Under the pieces are notes generated by a model that was not told where the DNA came from, ran no database searches, and saw nothing but the letters and a program-made list of their open reading frames with translations. The position numbers and the translations under genes were made by a program. DNA of 11,531 bases, taken from positions 1-11,531 of the forward strand of contig DRZV01000120.1 of the NCBI GenBank assembly GCA_011375465.1, written 5' to 3'. The DNA comes from Neomoorella mulderi (GTDB lineage: Bacteria > Bacillota > DSM-521 > Neomoorellales > Neomoorellaceae). This document shows, piece by piece, positions 1 through 8,565 of the stretch. Positions within the stretch are counted from its first letter, which is position 1; every line of letters starts with the position of its first letter.

Positions 1-412
1 AAAGCAAGAGGATTTCCTCAGGCTGTCTGGATTTTAGCAGCAGTTCGGCGAAGGGTTGAAGGCTCTGGTGGGGGAAGAAAAGCTGGAGGAAAAAGCCCAG
101 CAGGGCCACTGTTAAAAACAGGACCAGCCCCACCCTTAAACCCACAAAAAACAGGGATATGGAGGGATTCCCCAATCCCAGGCTCCTGCCGCTTACCCGG
201 TATCTTTTCCCTATCAGCAGATAGCCGCCCAGGATCAATCCTAAAAACTGAAATATTTCCACCAAAAAATATTTCTGGGGCAGGGGCAAAAAGGGCCAGC
301 ATACATGGATGAGGCCCGAACCGGCCAAGGCCGAGAGAAACATTATCAAAAGCACTCCTATGGCTTCTTTAAGATTCCAGGGGACTTCCTCCCAAATTTT
401 TCCCTTATCCAT
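1..412 (-). CDS. CPBP-family intramembrane metalloprotease, N-terminal part (cut by left edge)
   Basis: The frame opens at the ATG at 412-410 and stays open to base 1, giving about 137 residues. The start has a good ribosome site (GAGGAG about 7 bases upstream). The protein begins MDKGKIWEEVPWNLKEA, followed by a hydrophobic segment, a second one beginning near FQFLGLILGGYLLIGKRY, and a third near GLVLFLTVALLGFFLQ. The last visible stretch, QPFAELLLKSRQPEEILLL, resembles the segment just before the first catalytic helix (EExxR) of CPBP (Abi, PF02517) proteases. The catalytic motifs themselves would lie beyond the left edge and cannot be checked. The family acts in the membrane, in prenyl-protein processing or bacteriocin self-immunity; the role here is unknown. 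It is transcribed away from the DUF4912 gene. An overlapping minus frame at 18-302 is a shadow. Confidence 0.68.
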   Translation of the reverse strand, partial: MDKGKIWEEVPWNLKEAIGVLLIMFLSALAGSGLIHVCWPFLPLPQKYFLVEIFQFLGLILGGYLLIGKRYRVSGRSLGLGNPSISLFFVGLRVGLVLFLTVALLGFFLQLFFPHQSLQPFAELLLKSRQPEEILLL

Positions 413-450
413 CCCTTCACTCCTCGATTTATTTTTCCCTCCACACTTTA

Positions 451-485
451 AGTATAGCCATAAACTCGGGAGAAGTGGTTATACT
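451..485. promoter_or_regulatory. Inverted repeat with outward-facing TATACT boxes between divergent genes
   Basis: AGTATAGCCA (451-460) and TGGTTATACT (476-485) form 10-base arms with one mismatch and a 15-base spacer. Each arm contains TATACT reading outward: toward the CPBP gene on the minus strand (456-451) and toward the DUF4912 gene on the plus strand (480-485). The distances to the two start codons (about 40 bases each) suit -10 elements, but neither side has a convincing TTGACA-like -35 box. A dyad of this kind between divergent genes could also be an operator for a dimeric regulator. The repeat is seen directly; promoter or operator function is inference. Confidence 0.4.
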
Positions 486-527
486 AAGCGTGAAATAAAT
501 AAAAAATTCGCCGGAGCGTGGGGTTTG

Positions 528-1128
528 ATGACAACGGCCATGATCCTAGGGATTATTTTGCTGATAGCAATAGGGCTGGCGACCTTTTTCCTGTGACGGC
601 GGGAGCCCCGAAGAGAGGCTAAACCCCTGATGGAACCCGGGGGAAAAAGCCTCCCCCCCAAATACGGCAAAAGCGAGATAGTTTTGATGGTGAAGGATCC
701 TTATTGGATATACGCCTACTGGGAATTGGACGAAAACAAAAAAGAGGAGCTGAAGAGGAAGGTAGGCCACCAGGCCTGGCTTCATTCCCGTCCCCTTCTG
801 AGGGTGTACGAGCTGGCTGGAGAATATGCCGATCTGCTGCAGGCCCCCTATTTTGAAATCGCCATCACCGATATGGACGATAACTGGTATACCTACACGG
901 GCAAGCCATGCACCACTTTCTGCGCGGATCTAGGCCGGTGGATCCCTGGCTACGGTTTTATAACCATAGCCCGCTCCAACCTGGTCACCACTCCAGCCGA
1001 CAGCCCCAGCCAGGTCATCGATCCCCTATGGCCCCCCATTACAGGCCTGCTGGGAAGCAGCCCTTTCCCCTAAGACCGGCTCCCTTCCCTCTTCTCCTGT
1101 ATGGCAGCAAAAGCGGGAGGGGCTATGA
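528..1128 (+). CDS. DUF4912 protein with N-terminal membrane anchor; in-frame TGA at 594 and likely frameshift near 1032
   Basis: From the ATG at 528 the frame encodes one hydrophobic helix (MILGIILLIAIGLATFFL). It then hits TGA at 594-596 and continues in the same frame with RREPREEAKPLMEPGGK and the conserved DUF4912 core (IVLMVKDPYWIYAYWEL, then DNWYTYTGKP and FITIARSNLVTTP). DUF4912 proteins of Clostridia commonly have an N-terminal membrane helix plus charged linker, so the two pieces are probably one protein. A downstream ATG at 630 is possible but has a poorly spaced ribosome site. As written the frame ends at 1073. Removing one C from the run at 1032-1037 gives a longer tail (PSSPVWQQKREGL) ending at the TGA at 1126-1128, which I prefer because SSP-containing tails are familiar in this family. 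The biochemical function is unknown; the domain often sits next to GH57 genes, as here. Confidence 0.66.
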
Positions 1129-1163
1129 CCCCTCCTTTAAAAATTTTTGAGAGGAGGAGAACC

Positions 1164-2699
1164 ATGGCTAAGGGCTTTATTTCCCTGGTACTCCACGCCC
1201 ATCTTCCCTTTGTGCGGGACAGAAACGGTCTTACCCTGGCGGAAAGATGGTTTTATGAGGCCATGACCGAAACCTATATCCCCCTGCTCTTGATGTGCCG
1301 GCGCTTAAAAGAAGAGGGGATTCCCTACAGGTTTACCATCTCCTTGAGTCCTACCCTCCTGTCCCTGATGGCCGACGCCCTGGTGCAGCAGCGCTATTCC
1401 TCTCATCTGGAAAAGTTAAGGGAATTGGCTGCCCGAGAAGTGTGGCGGACCAGGAACCAGCCCTCCTTTCACCCTTTGGCCCTGATGTATCAAAAGATAT
1501 TCGAAGAGGTGACCAGATTTTATAATGAGTACCAGGGCAACCTCATAGAGGCCTTTAAACAGCTTCAAGAAGAGGGAGATATAGAGATAATAACCTGCGC
1601 CGCCACCCACGGTTACCTCCCTCTTATAGGGTTACAGGGGGAAGTGGTGAAGGCCCAAATAGAGATGGCCCTCAAAACCTATCATCGTTTTTTCGTCCGC
1701 TACCCTAAAGGCCTATGGCTGCCCGAATGTGCCTACAACCCGGGAGATGAAGAGATCCTGAAAAGATATGGCCTCGAATTACTTCTTTGTGGATGCCCAC
1801 GGCCTCCTATATGCCACCCCCCGGCCCCGCTACGCCATATTCGCCCCTGTGGTAACCCCTTCAGGGGTAGCTGCTTTTGGGCGGGACCTGGAATCCTCTG
1901 TCCAGGTGTGGAGCGCCCAGGAGGGTTATCCCGGCGACTGGGATTACCGGGAGTTTTACAGGGATATAGGTTACGATCACCGGTATAAAATATTTCCGGA
2001 TCACGGGCAAATCGCACCACAAGGAACCCTATAGACCTGAATGGGCCAGCTTTAAAGCTAAAATCCATGCGGGCAACTTTCTTTTCAACCGGGAACAGCA
2101 GGTAAAATATCTCTCTTCTTAATTATGGATAGACCCCCTATAGTGGTTTGCCCTTACGACGCCGAGCTCTTCGGCCACTGGTGGTTTGAAGGCCCTCAAT
2201 TTATAGAGAATATCTTTCGTCAAATCCACGCCTGGGCTTCCTGCCCCCTGGATTTCATAACTCCCAGCGACTACCTGGAAATGTTTCAGCGCAACCAGCC
2301 CGCCGTTCCCTGCCTCTCCAGCTGGGGCAACAACGGCTACCATGAAGTGTGGCTGGACAGGTGTAACCACTGGATCTACCGCCACCTCCACCATGCAGGG
2401 GAAAGGATGATCCAGCTGGCCAATAAATACAAAAAAGCGCCCCCCTGGTGGCCAGGGCCTTGAACCAGGCGGCCAGGGAACTATTGTTCGCCCAGAGCAG
2501 CGACTAGGCCTTCATCATGAAAACCGGCACCATGGTGGAATATGCGGTGGAGCGCACCCACAACCATCTTTTAAATTTCTGGGAATTGGTGAAAAGTATA
2601 GAGAAAAATTGCCTAGACGAAACCAGGATAGAAGAGATGGAACAGGATTACAATATATTTCCAGATATAGATTATAAAATATTTGCCAGTACCCCTTAA
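1164..2699 (+). pseudogene. GH57 family 1,4-alpha-glucan branching enzyme (DUF1957 C-terminus), broken by 4 indels and one stop
   Basis: This enzyme forms alpha-1,6 branches in glycogen-like glucans. The start is ATG 1164, with GAGGAGGAG just upstream (MAKGFISLVLHAHLPFV). All landmarks of GH57 branching enzymes can be read: HAHLPFV (His11, His13), EIITCAATHGYLPLI, the nucleophile motif LWLPECAY (Glu188, codon 1725-1727), the acid/base motif CPYDAELFGHWW (Asp codon 2158-2160) and SSD[W]AFIMKTGT. The reading frame must change four times: one extra base near 1774-1777, one extra A in 1987-1990, one missing T near 2119, and one missing C in 2440-2445. In SSDW the Trp codon is TAG (2505-2507). Corrected length is about 511 residues, near the usual 520-530. 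The stretch between IGYDH and KYFRITG looks shorter than I remember for the family. Stop TAA is 2697-2699. Family assignment is firm; whether the gene is truly dead is not. Confidence 0.85.
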
Positions 2700-3595
2700 C
2701 GGGCAAACCGGAAGCGGGGGCTGGCCCTGCAGGCCGCCTCCAGGGCTTCCATATACTCCTCCCTGGTTATCCGCCTGTTCAGAGGGGGATAACGATAAGC
2801 CTCATAGGCAGGGTAGTACTGGGCCATCACGTTGACATAAGCTGTGGGGGAGATCTCCCGGGCGATGAACTCCATAACCTCTTCAGTCCCGGCCAGCCCT
2901 CCGGGCAAAACCAGATGGCGTATTATAAGACCCTTCACCGCTATGCCCCTTTTATCCAGCACCAGATCCCCCACCTGCCGCTGCATTTCCTTCAGGGCTT
3001 CCTTAGCATAACGGGGATAATGGGGGGCTTTGGAAAGGCGGAGGGCTATATCCGGATCCGCATATTTAAAATCCGGCATATAGATGTCCACGATCCCCTC
3101 CAGCTTCTGCAAGGTCTCCACCAGCTCATAGCCGCCACAGTTGTACACCAAAGGTATCCTCAACCCCTGCCGGGCAGCTAGGGCCAGGGCCGCCACTATC
3201 TGGGGAACATAATGGGTGGGAGTGACCAGGTTGATATTGTGACAGCCTCTCTGTTGCAACCACAGCATTATACGGGCCAGTTCTTCCAAAGTCACCTTCT
3301 CCGCCTGATATCCCTGGCTTATCTCGTAGTTCTGGCAATACACGCAGGCCATATTGCAATGGCTGAAAAATATGGTTCCCGATCCATGTATGCCCACTAG
3401 AGGCTCCTCTTCGCCAAAATGGGGACCGTATCCCCCTATCTCCACCTCCCAGCCTGCCCGGCAAAAACCCCTTTCTCCCTTCCGACGGTTGACCCCGCAC
3501 CTGTGGGGACAGAGATTGCAGCTCTCCAACTGGGCCATAAGTTCCCCTGCTATCTCCTCCAGTTCCCCTTTAGCCAGGTAGGCAGGATGCATCAT
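2696..3595 (-). CDS. PflX-like radical SAM protein (COG1313 type), intact
   Basis: This 299-residue frame is unbroken. The N-terminus has a Cys cluster, CNLCPHRCGV with a fourth Cys in ERGFC (Cys26, 29, 33, 45). It is followed by the radical SAM [4Fe-4S] motif CNMACVYCQN (Cys80-x3-Cys84-x2-Cys87) after GTIFFSH. NLVTPTHYVPQIV, VYNCGGYE and DIYMPDFKY are typical of the uncharacterised PflX/PflA-related group, which cleaves S-adenosylmethionine to generate a radical; the substrate is unknown. Two ATGs stand together (3595 and 3592). The GAGGGG ribosome site, which overlaps the upstream stop, is better spaced for the second, so the true start is probably 3592. It is the last gene after TauE/SafE and DUF1634. 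Its stop overlaps that of the convergent GH57 gene. Confidence 0.86.
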   Translation of the reverse strand: MMHPAYLAKGELEEIAGELMAQLESCNLCPHRCGVNRRKGERGFCRAGWEVEIGGYGPHFGEEEPLVGIHGSGTIFFSHCNMACVYCQNYEISQGYQAEKVTLEELARIMLWLQQRGCHNINLVTPTHYVPQIVAALALAARQGLRIPLVYNCGGYELVETLQKLEGIVDIYMPDFKYADPDIALRLSKAPHYPRYAKEALKEMQRQVGDLVLDKRGIAVKGLIIRHLVLPGGLAGTEEVMEFIAREISPTAYVNVMAQYYPAYEAYRYPPLNRRITREEYMEALEAACRASPRFRFAR

Positions 3596-3601
3596 ATCCC
3601 C

Positions 3602-3904
3602 TCACTTCCCGGTTAAAAGGCTAAAGAGCAGAGCCCCCAGAACATAGAGGCTTATCAGCACAAAACTGCTATCCCTCTCCCTGATAAAGGCTGCCAGGGC
3701 AGCCCCTACCCTCATTACCGGCGTAATCATGAGCAAAAGAAGCCCCGTTTCTATCAGGGCTACCGGTTCCCCTTCCCTGAGCCCCAGGATTACCCCCTTT
3801 AAGGTGGTTGGGTAATTTTGCCACCCCCGGCCTGCGAGAAAATAAGCCAGAAGACCCAACGCCACCAGGATGGAGCTCAAGGCCACGCCTCCAAAGAGGA
3901 ACAT
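3602..3904 (-). CDS. DUF1634 small membrane protein
   Basis: About 100 residues with three predicted membrane segments: roughly residues 2-24, a central one in the LIETGLLLLMITPVMRVGAA region, and SSFVLISLYVLGALLFSLL at the end. The pattern LIETGLLLLMITPVMRV is characteristic of DUF1634 (PF07843), which is very often encoded directly beside TauE/SafE permeases, as here. It lies 34 bases after the TauE/SafE stop and 6 bases before the radical SAM start, so the three are probably one transcript. The frame stays open upstream of the ATG at 3904 (PRRLEVEDIIA), and family members often begin with a similar ED-I/V-I stretch. However, no ATG, GTG or TTG is present there, and GGAGGT sits about 14 bases from the ATG. 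The annotated start may therefore be slightly short. Molecular function is unknown; a partner of the permease is plausible. Confidence 0.78.
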   Translation of the reverse strand: MFLFGGVALSSILVALGLLAYFLAGRGWQNYPTTLKGVILGLREGEPVALIETGLLLLMITPVMRVGAALAAFIRERDSSFVLISLYVLGALLFSLLTGK

Positions 3905-3938
3905 GGCTATGATGTCCTCTACCTCCAGCCGGCGAGGT

Positions 3939-4786
3939 TTAACGGATCCCCACCCCTTTCAGGAACATCTCCACGCATATACAGATCAAGACCGGAATAA
4001 AAAATTTTCTGATGGTGGTCCTGGGAAGATGGACCATGAGCTTGGTCCCCAGGACAGCACCGGCCAGCACCCCCAGAGCCACCGGAGCTGCCACCAGGGG
4101 ATGAATGTCCCCCCGGCTGAAATATATGCCGGCACTGGCAGCGGCGGTCACGCCGATCATGAAGTTGCTGGTGGCGGTGGATACCTTCATGGGCAACCTC
4201 ATGCACATATCCATGGCCAGCACTTTAAAGGCACCGCTGCCTATCCCCAGTATCCCCGAGATCAGCCCTGCCACATACATAAAGAGCAGGCCGCTATAGA
4301 CCCCCGACACGGAATAAGGGACCTCTCTTTTCAGGACCTGATCATAATAGTGGCCGTTCAATTTCAGTCTCAAGGCCAAGGGATGGGGATCCACCCTCCC
4401 TGGCAGTTCCTGGTGGCGTCGCTTGAACGTGCTCCAGCTGGAATAACCCATTACCAAAGAAAAAATGATATATAACCACTGTTTAGGGCAAATCCCCGCC
4501 AGGTAAGCGCCGCAGATGGCTCCGGTGGTGGTGGCTGTGTTCAGGAGAATGCCTATGCGGATGTTGGTTACTCTCTCCTTTAAGCAGGCCACCGCCGCTC
4601 CGCTGGAGGTGGCGATGACGGAAATTATGCTGGCCCCTATAGCATAGCGGATATCCAAGCCCAATAGGAGGGTCAAGGCAGGGATTATGATGATGCCCCC
4701 TCCTAGCCCTAAAATGGACCCCACGGTGCCGGCCAGGAAGGAGATCAAAAATACAATAACGGTGAAAAAATATCCCCAGGGGGCAA
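3939..4786 (-). CDS. TauE/SafE family sulfite/anion permease; N-terminus probably frameshifted
   Basis: From ATG 4748 the frame gives 269 residues, a multi-pass membrane protein. The two internal repeats are marked by GSILGLGGGIIIIPALTLL near the start and SGILGIGSGAFKVLAMD in the second half, the signature of TauE/SafE (PF01925, formerly DUF81). These permeases move sulfite, sulfoacetate or related organosulfur anions; the substrate here cannot be read from sequence. ATG 4748 has no ribosome site and cuts into the first membrane helix. A TTG at 4786-4784 follows AGGAG by 8 bases and encodes MPPGDIF. Joining it to the downstream FTVIVFLMISFLAG requires one missing base in the A-run at 4765-4770. 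I therefore extend the gene to 4786; the minimal certain span is 3939-4748. First gene of the TauE/SafE, DUF1634, radical SAM group. Confidence 0.82.
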
Positions 4787-4944
4787 AATCCTAACTCCTA
4801 AAATCGCCCAGCCAGAAGGCTGACCATTTTTTCTTTTGTCCACCATATTACCATATTACCTGGGGGAAGGCCATCCCCGCTATCCCCTGAGGACCCCAGG
4901 GAAAACCGGTATCCTGAGCCAAGGCGGTCATCCGGGAAAACAGG
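4787..4944. other. Gap between nucleotidyltransferase fusion and TauE/SafE
   Basis: Both flanking genes are on the minus strand. Contents are a small perfect tandem repeat (CCATATTA twice plus CC, 4843-4860) and a five-pair hairpin CAGCC-AGAA-GGCTG (4809-4822) followed by T-rich sequence on the plus strand. A possible 27-codon minus frame begins MTALAQDTGFPWGPQ but has no ribosome site. No convincing gene, terminator for the fusion gene, or promoter for TauE/SafE was found. Confidence 0.4.
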
Positions 4945-7292
4945 CTATTCCAGCAGCTCTTTTAATTTTTGGGTATAAAAATGGCTCTCAGCTCTTCTGC
5001 TGCCTCCTGGCTGAAGCCTTCTCCATAAACCTGATAATGGGGGGTCTCCTGGTGAGGGAGGATCAGGGCCCACCCCCCTCCCGCTGAACCCGCAACCCTT
5101 CGGGCACGGGGGAGAGCCCTTCTTCCTGGGATATGAGGGAGCGCATGACCCTACCCTTTTCCTCCCAAGGGCAATATACAGAACGGGCGGAGACATAAAG
5201 GGAAGGGAGGGTGGCTAGAAGTTCAGGAATCCCTTTCTCCCTTTGCTCCAGCCACAAGAGAAAATAGAGCGAGCAGGGTCAAGGGGGTATCCAGCTGCCA
5301 GTGGGAGGCCAGGAACCCCCTTCCCGGGGAGGCCAAGGCTTCCTGCCAAAAGCCGGGGTGGCTCTTCACCCTCACCGCCTTTCTGCCCAGAGAATCGGCC
5401 AGCATTTCCACTATGTGGGAAGCGGTTAAGGGGACGATGAGATCCTCTTCAGGCAGCAACTCGAAGAAAGCCCAGGCCAGCAGGGCCTGCTGCTGGGGGG
5501 CAGTCAGGGGTTGACCTTGATATATCATCTGCCACTCTTCCCAATTTCTGTCCACTACCATCTTCAAGGGGGCATTTGCCATCAGCTTGAAACCGGCTTT
5601 GGAGAATATCCTCTCCAGCCATCTTCCTGGCCCCTCTAGGCACAGGAGGCTGAAGGAAAGTTTCTTTTCCCCTTGGGGATAACAGTCCAGCAGCCATTCC
5701 CGGTAAGCCGGGATCAAAGGTCGGCTCCTTTCCCGGGGAAAAATTTCTCCAGCCAGGCGGGTCTCTTCCCGCCAAAACAAGCCCTCTATTTTTCTGATAA
5801 AACTGGGGGTAAAATCCCTGCCTCGGGCGTTTATAAGGTGCAGCCAAATTTTATCATTTTTTTGAGTATCGGCCTTGATATGGCAGGCACCCCTCAAACC
5901 CAGAAAGCCCACGGCAAAACGGCAAACCGGTGTAGGCAAAACCCCCAGATCTATAACCCTGATCCCCGCAGCCATCAGGCCAGAAACCAGAGCTTGGAAG
6001 ACCATCTCCCCTTCCCCCAGGGAGACGGCTCACCCCCAAAGGAGAACCAGGAGGGAAAGCCGAACCATAGGCCCACCCCAGCCGGGCCACCTGCAAAGGG
6101 GTCAGGTCTAATCCTGAGGAAAAAGGGGCCTGGCTGCCCACGAAGAGGGGCCTGAAGCTCCCCTTGCCCCAAACCAGGCTTTCCCTGAGCACTGTGCAGG
6201 CCCCCAGATGTTTGTAGGGCCACACTTTAACCCCAGGATATACCTGCACCTCCCTTTCCATACAGGTTCCCTCTCCCACCACCACCCCTTCCCCCAACCT
6301 TACCCGGGAACCCGTGCGCACGCCGGAGGCCACCCCTACCCCCTCTGAAATGGAATTGCTGCCCACCCGGACATTATCCCATAGAAAGGAGCGCCTTACC
6401 GTCCCTCCCCTTTCCACCCGGGTATGGGCCCCCAGTACCGCATAAGGCCCCACCTGAGCCCCTGGTCCCACCCTGCAGTAGGCCCCCAGAAGCAGGGGGC
6501 CCTCCAAAACGGCTGAAGGATGGACCTCCACCCCCTCCTCAGCCCATATGCCTGATCCCATCTCCTCTCCCGGCCATCGGATATTGACTTTGCCCTGAAG
6601 CACATCCATCTGGGCTTGATAGTATTGATCCAGGTTGCCCACGTCGCACCAGTACCCTGGCAAAGAGACCCCCAGGAGGAGCTTCCCTTCCTGAAGAAGC
6701 CGGGGGAAAAGGTCGCGGCTGAAATCAAAGGGCTTCCCCGGAGGTATCCAATCCAGTACCTCCGGCTCCAATATATAGATGCCGGTATTGACCTGATCGC
6801 TGAATACTTCACCCCAACTGGGCTTTTCTAAAAAAGACTTGATTGCGCCTTCTGTATCGGTGATGACCACCCCGTATTCCACCGGGTTCTTCACCGAAGT
6901 GAGCACCAGGGTGGCCAGGGCTTTTTTTCTCTATGGACCTTTACGGCTGGCCGGAGATCGAAATCGGTGAGGGCATCTCCGCTTATCACCAGAAAGGTCT
7001 GATCTAAAAAATCAGCGGCGTTTTTTACGCTTCCCGCTGTACCCAAAGGTTCTTCCTCCAAAAAATAGCGCAGCTCCAAACCCACGTTTTCCCCTTCCCC
7101 ATAGCGTTCCTGGATAACTTCTGCCAAGTAATGCAGGGTTATGCCCACTTGAGCCACGCCCAGGTTCTTTAAAATGTCAAAGCAATACTCTATAAATGGG
7201 ACGATTGGCTATGGGCACCATGGGTTTGGGCCGGTAGCAGGTGAGGGGCCTGAGCCGGGATCCCTCGCCCCCGCCATAACTATAGCCTTCAT
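4945..7292 (-). pseudogene. Sugar-1-phosphate nucleotidyltransferase / beta-helix / phosphohexomutase-like fusion, broken by about 7 indels
   Basis: Corrected length is about 782 residues. The start is ATG 7292-7290 (MKAIVMAGGEGSRLRPLT) after AAGGAGG. Residues 1 to about 235 are a nucleotidyltransferase domain with the GGEGSRLRPLT loop, YRPKPMVPIANRPI, GDALTDFDL and FLEKPSWGE. About 250-365 is a hexapeptide beta-helix (repeats such as VHPSAVLEGPLLLGAYC and VGPGAQVGPYAVLGAHTRV). The rest is phosphohexomutase-like (DLTPLQVARLGWAYGS, GIRVIDLGVLPTPVCRFAVG). This architecture is annotated as mannose-1-phosphate guanylyltransferase/phosphomannomutase in many bacteria; the actual nucleotide sugar is unknown. 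Inferred indels (plus-strand runs): 7268-7272, 7194-7196, 6922-6928, 6014-6018, 5261-5264, 5073-5078, 4977-4981. Stop TAG is 4947-4945 (KLKELLE end). The metal-binding DGDG loop of real phosphohexomutases is not recognisable (VVDRNWEEW in its place), so that half may be non-catalytic. Confidence 0.8.
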
Positions 7293-7330
7293 ACCCTACC
7301 TCCTTAAGAGCTAAAACCCTTTTTCTAAAA

Positions 7331-7358
7331 AGTATGCCCCCAAAGCGGGGGCTATACT
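7331..7358 (-). terminator. Rho-independent terminator after binding protein 1
   Basis: Read on the minus strand, AGTATAGCCCCC (7358-7347) pairs with GGGGGCATACT (7341-7331) around the loop GCTTT. This is an 11-base-pair stem with a single bulged base. It is followed directly by a T-rich tail (TTTTTAG, bases 7330 downward). It lies about 80 bases past the stop of binding protein 1 and about 40 bases before the start of the nucleotidyltransferase fusion. It most likely ends the ABC transporter transcript and separates it from the fusion gene. Confidence 0.7.
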
Positions 7359-7438
7359 CTCCAGGGCTCGGCCAAAAGGCCACCCTTGGAGCTGGACAAT
7401 GTAAATCTGGGAGGTAGGGTTTATCCCTCAGGCTCCGA

Positions 7439-8503
7439 TTACAGCTTCCCTCCCAAATCGGTGAAAGAACGCCCGTAGAACTCCTGATAAAATCTGTCCG
7501 CCTCCTTCAAGGGGTCCAGATTGGGGAAAAGCTCGGGATGCAAAGCTTTGGCCAGCCAGACCAGACCCAAACAGGCTTGCGGAGAAGGATAATCCCAGGA
7601 AATATCCAGTGGCGCAGGGAACCACATAACCTTACCTTACTTTAACTGCTTTAATGTCTTTCCAGCGGGGATCTTGCAATATAGTCTCCGAAGTAATGTT
7701 GCCATACTTTACCACCAAAATAAAGTCCGGATTCCACTTTATTATCTGCTCCAGATCTACATTTACCCATCCTCCCTTCATATCAGCGGCCACATTCTTT
7801 CCTCCAGCCATTTCAATGAGAGAAGTTTGATACATGTCTCCGGCAGCAGTGGAAAGGGGACCAGAAGGTCCTGCCATATAAACTTTCGGACGAGCGAAAG
7901 AAGGAATGTCCCTAGTCTTTTGAGATATTTTACTTAACATATGTTGATAATATTGGTTATATTTGCTAGCTCTCTCTTCCTTACCAAAACACCTTCCAAG
8001 GTTTTCCACAGTAGACATAAGCTGCTCAGGAGTCTCCGCCACCACTTCAAAAACTATAGGCCTCTTCCCTCTAACTGCTCTATGAGTTGGGTGTTTCTCC
8101 CTGCCACTAAAACCAGATCCGGGTTTAACTTTAGTATCTCTTCTACATTAACCTTTCGAGGACTTCCTACGGCAGGTAAATCATTAAAAATTCAGATAGA
8201 AGTTTGAGATGAAAAGCTCCTGGTTTGTTTTTGGTTGGGACATCAATACCCACTAATTTGTCTTGAACACCAAGGACAAACAGAAAGTGGGTAGCTATAC
8301 CGTAGTTAGTAACTACCCTTTCAATTTTAGCGGGTACTTCTACCTGTCGGCCTAAACCATCAGTAACCACTACCCTAGCCGGGGGAGGCATTTTTTCCCC
8401 CCTTCCACCCGGCAGCCTGCGGATACCCCGCTCACCAGGAAAATAAGCAAAAAATAAGCAAAAATACGGATAAAATTTTATAAAACCTGGAATTATACAG
8501 CAT
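7439..8503 (-). pseudogene. ABC transporter substrate-binding lipoprotein 1 (iron-complex/cobalamin type), broken by about 5 indels
   Basis: PF01497-type periplasmic binding protein, about 354 residues when corrected. Start ATG 8503 lies after GGGAGG. A signal peptide (YKILSVFLLIFCLF, then VSGVSAGC) ends in a lipobox-like Cys near residue 31, so it should be a lipid-anchored receptor outside the membrane. The mature part reads VVVTDGLGRQVEVP, NYGIATHFLFVLG, VNVEEILKLNPDLVLV, AGDMYQTSLIEMAGG, KGGWVNVDLEQIIKWNPD, and ends WDYPSPQACLGLVWLAK...FTDLGGKL. Frame changes fit missing bases in plus-strand runs at 8440-8443, 8391-8396, 8186-8190 and 8059-8060, and one extra base near 7639. It is paralogous to binding protein 2, most strikingly over the last 60 residues. 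The 5' four-fifths is much richer in A+T than its neighbours. The ligand is not determinable; an iron complex, cobalamin or another metal chelate is likely. Confidence 0.78.
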
Positions 8504-8565
8504 ATTTTATATTGCCTCCCTTTAGAATAATATAGTCTCTCGGAAATCCTAAACACTTGCCATCC

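Noticed and set aside
18..302. A 94-codon minus-strand frame (MLALFAPAPEIFF...) at the left edge
   Set aside because: A different minus frame over the same bases is open from 412 to the edge, has a ribosome site and reads as a membrane protein of the CPBP family; the 94-codon frame is a low-complexity shadow.
3870..4475. A long plus-strand frame of about 200 codons opposite the TauE/SafE gene
   Set aside because: Its product is rich in His, Gly and Gln with no family pattern, while the minus strand encodes a clear TauE/SafE permease.
4809..4832. CAGCC-AGAA-GGCTG hairpin with a T-rich tail on the plus strand
   Set aside because: The stem has only five pairs, the T-run is four bases away from it, and no plus-strand gene precedes it.
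4843..4860. CCATATTA repeated twice
   Set aside because: Only two copies, no spacers and no other copy in the window; not a CRISPR or meaningful tandem array.
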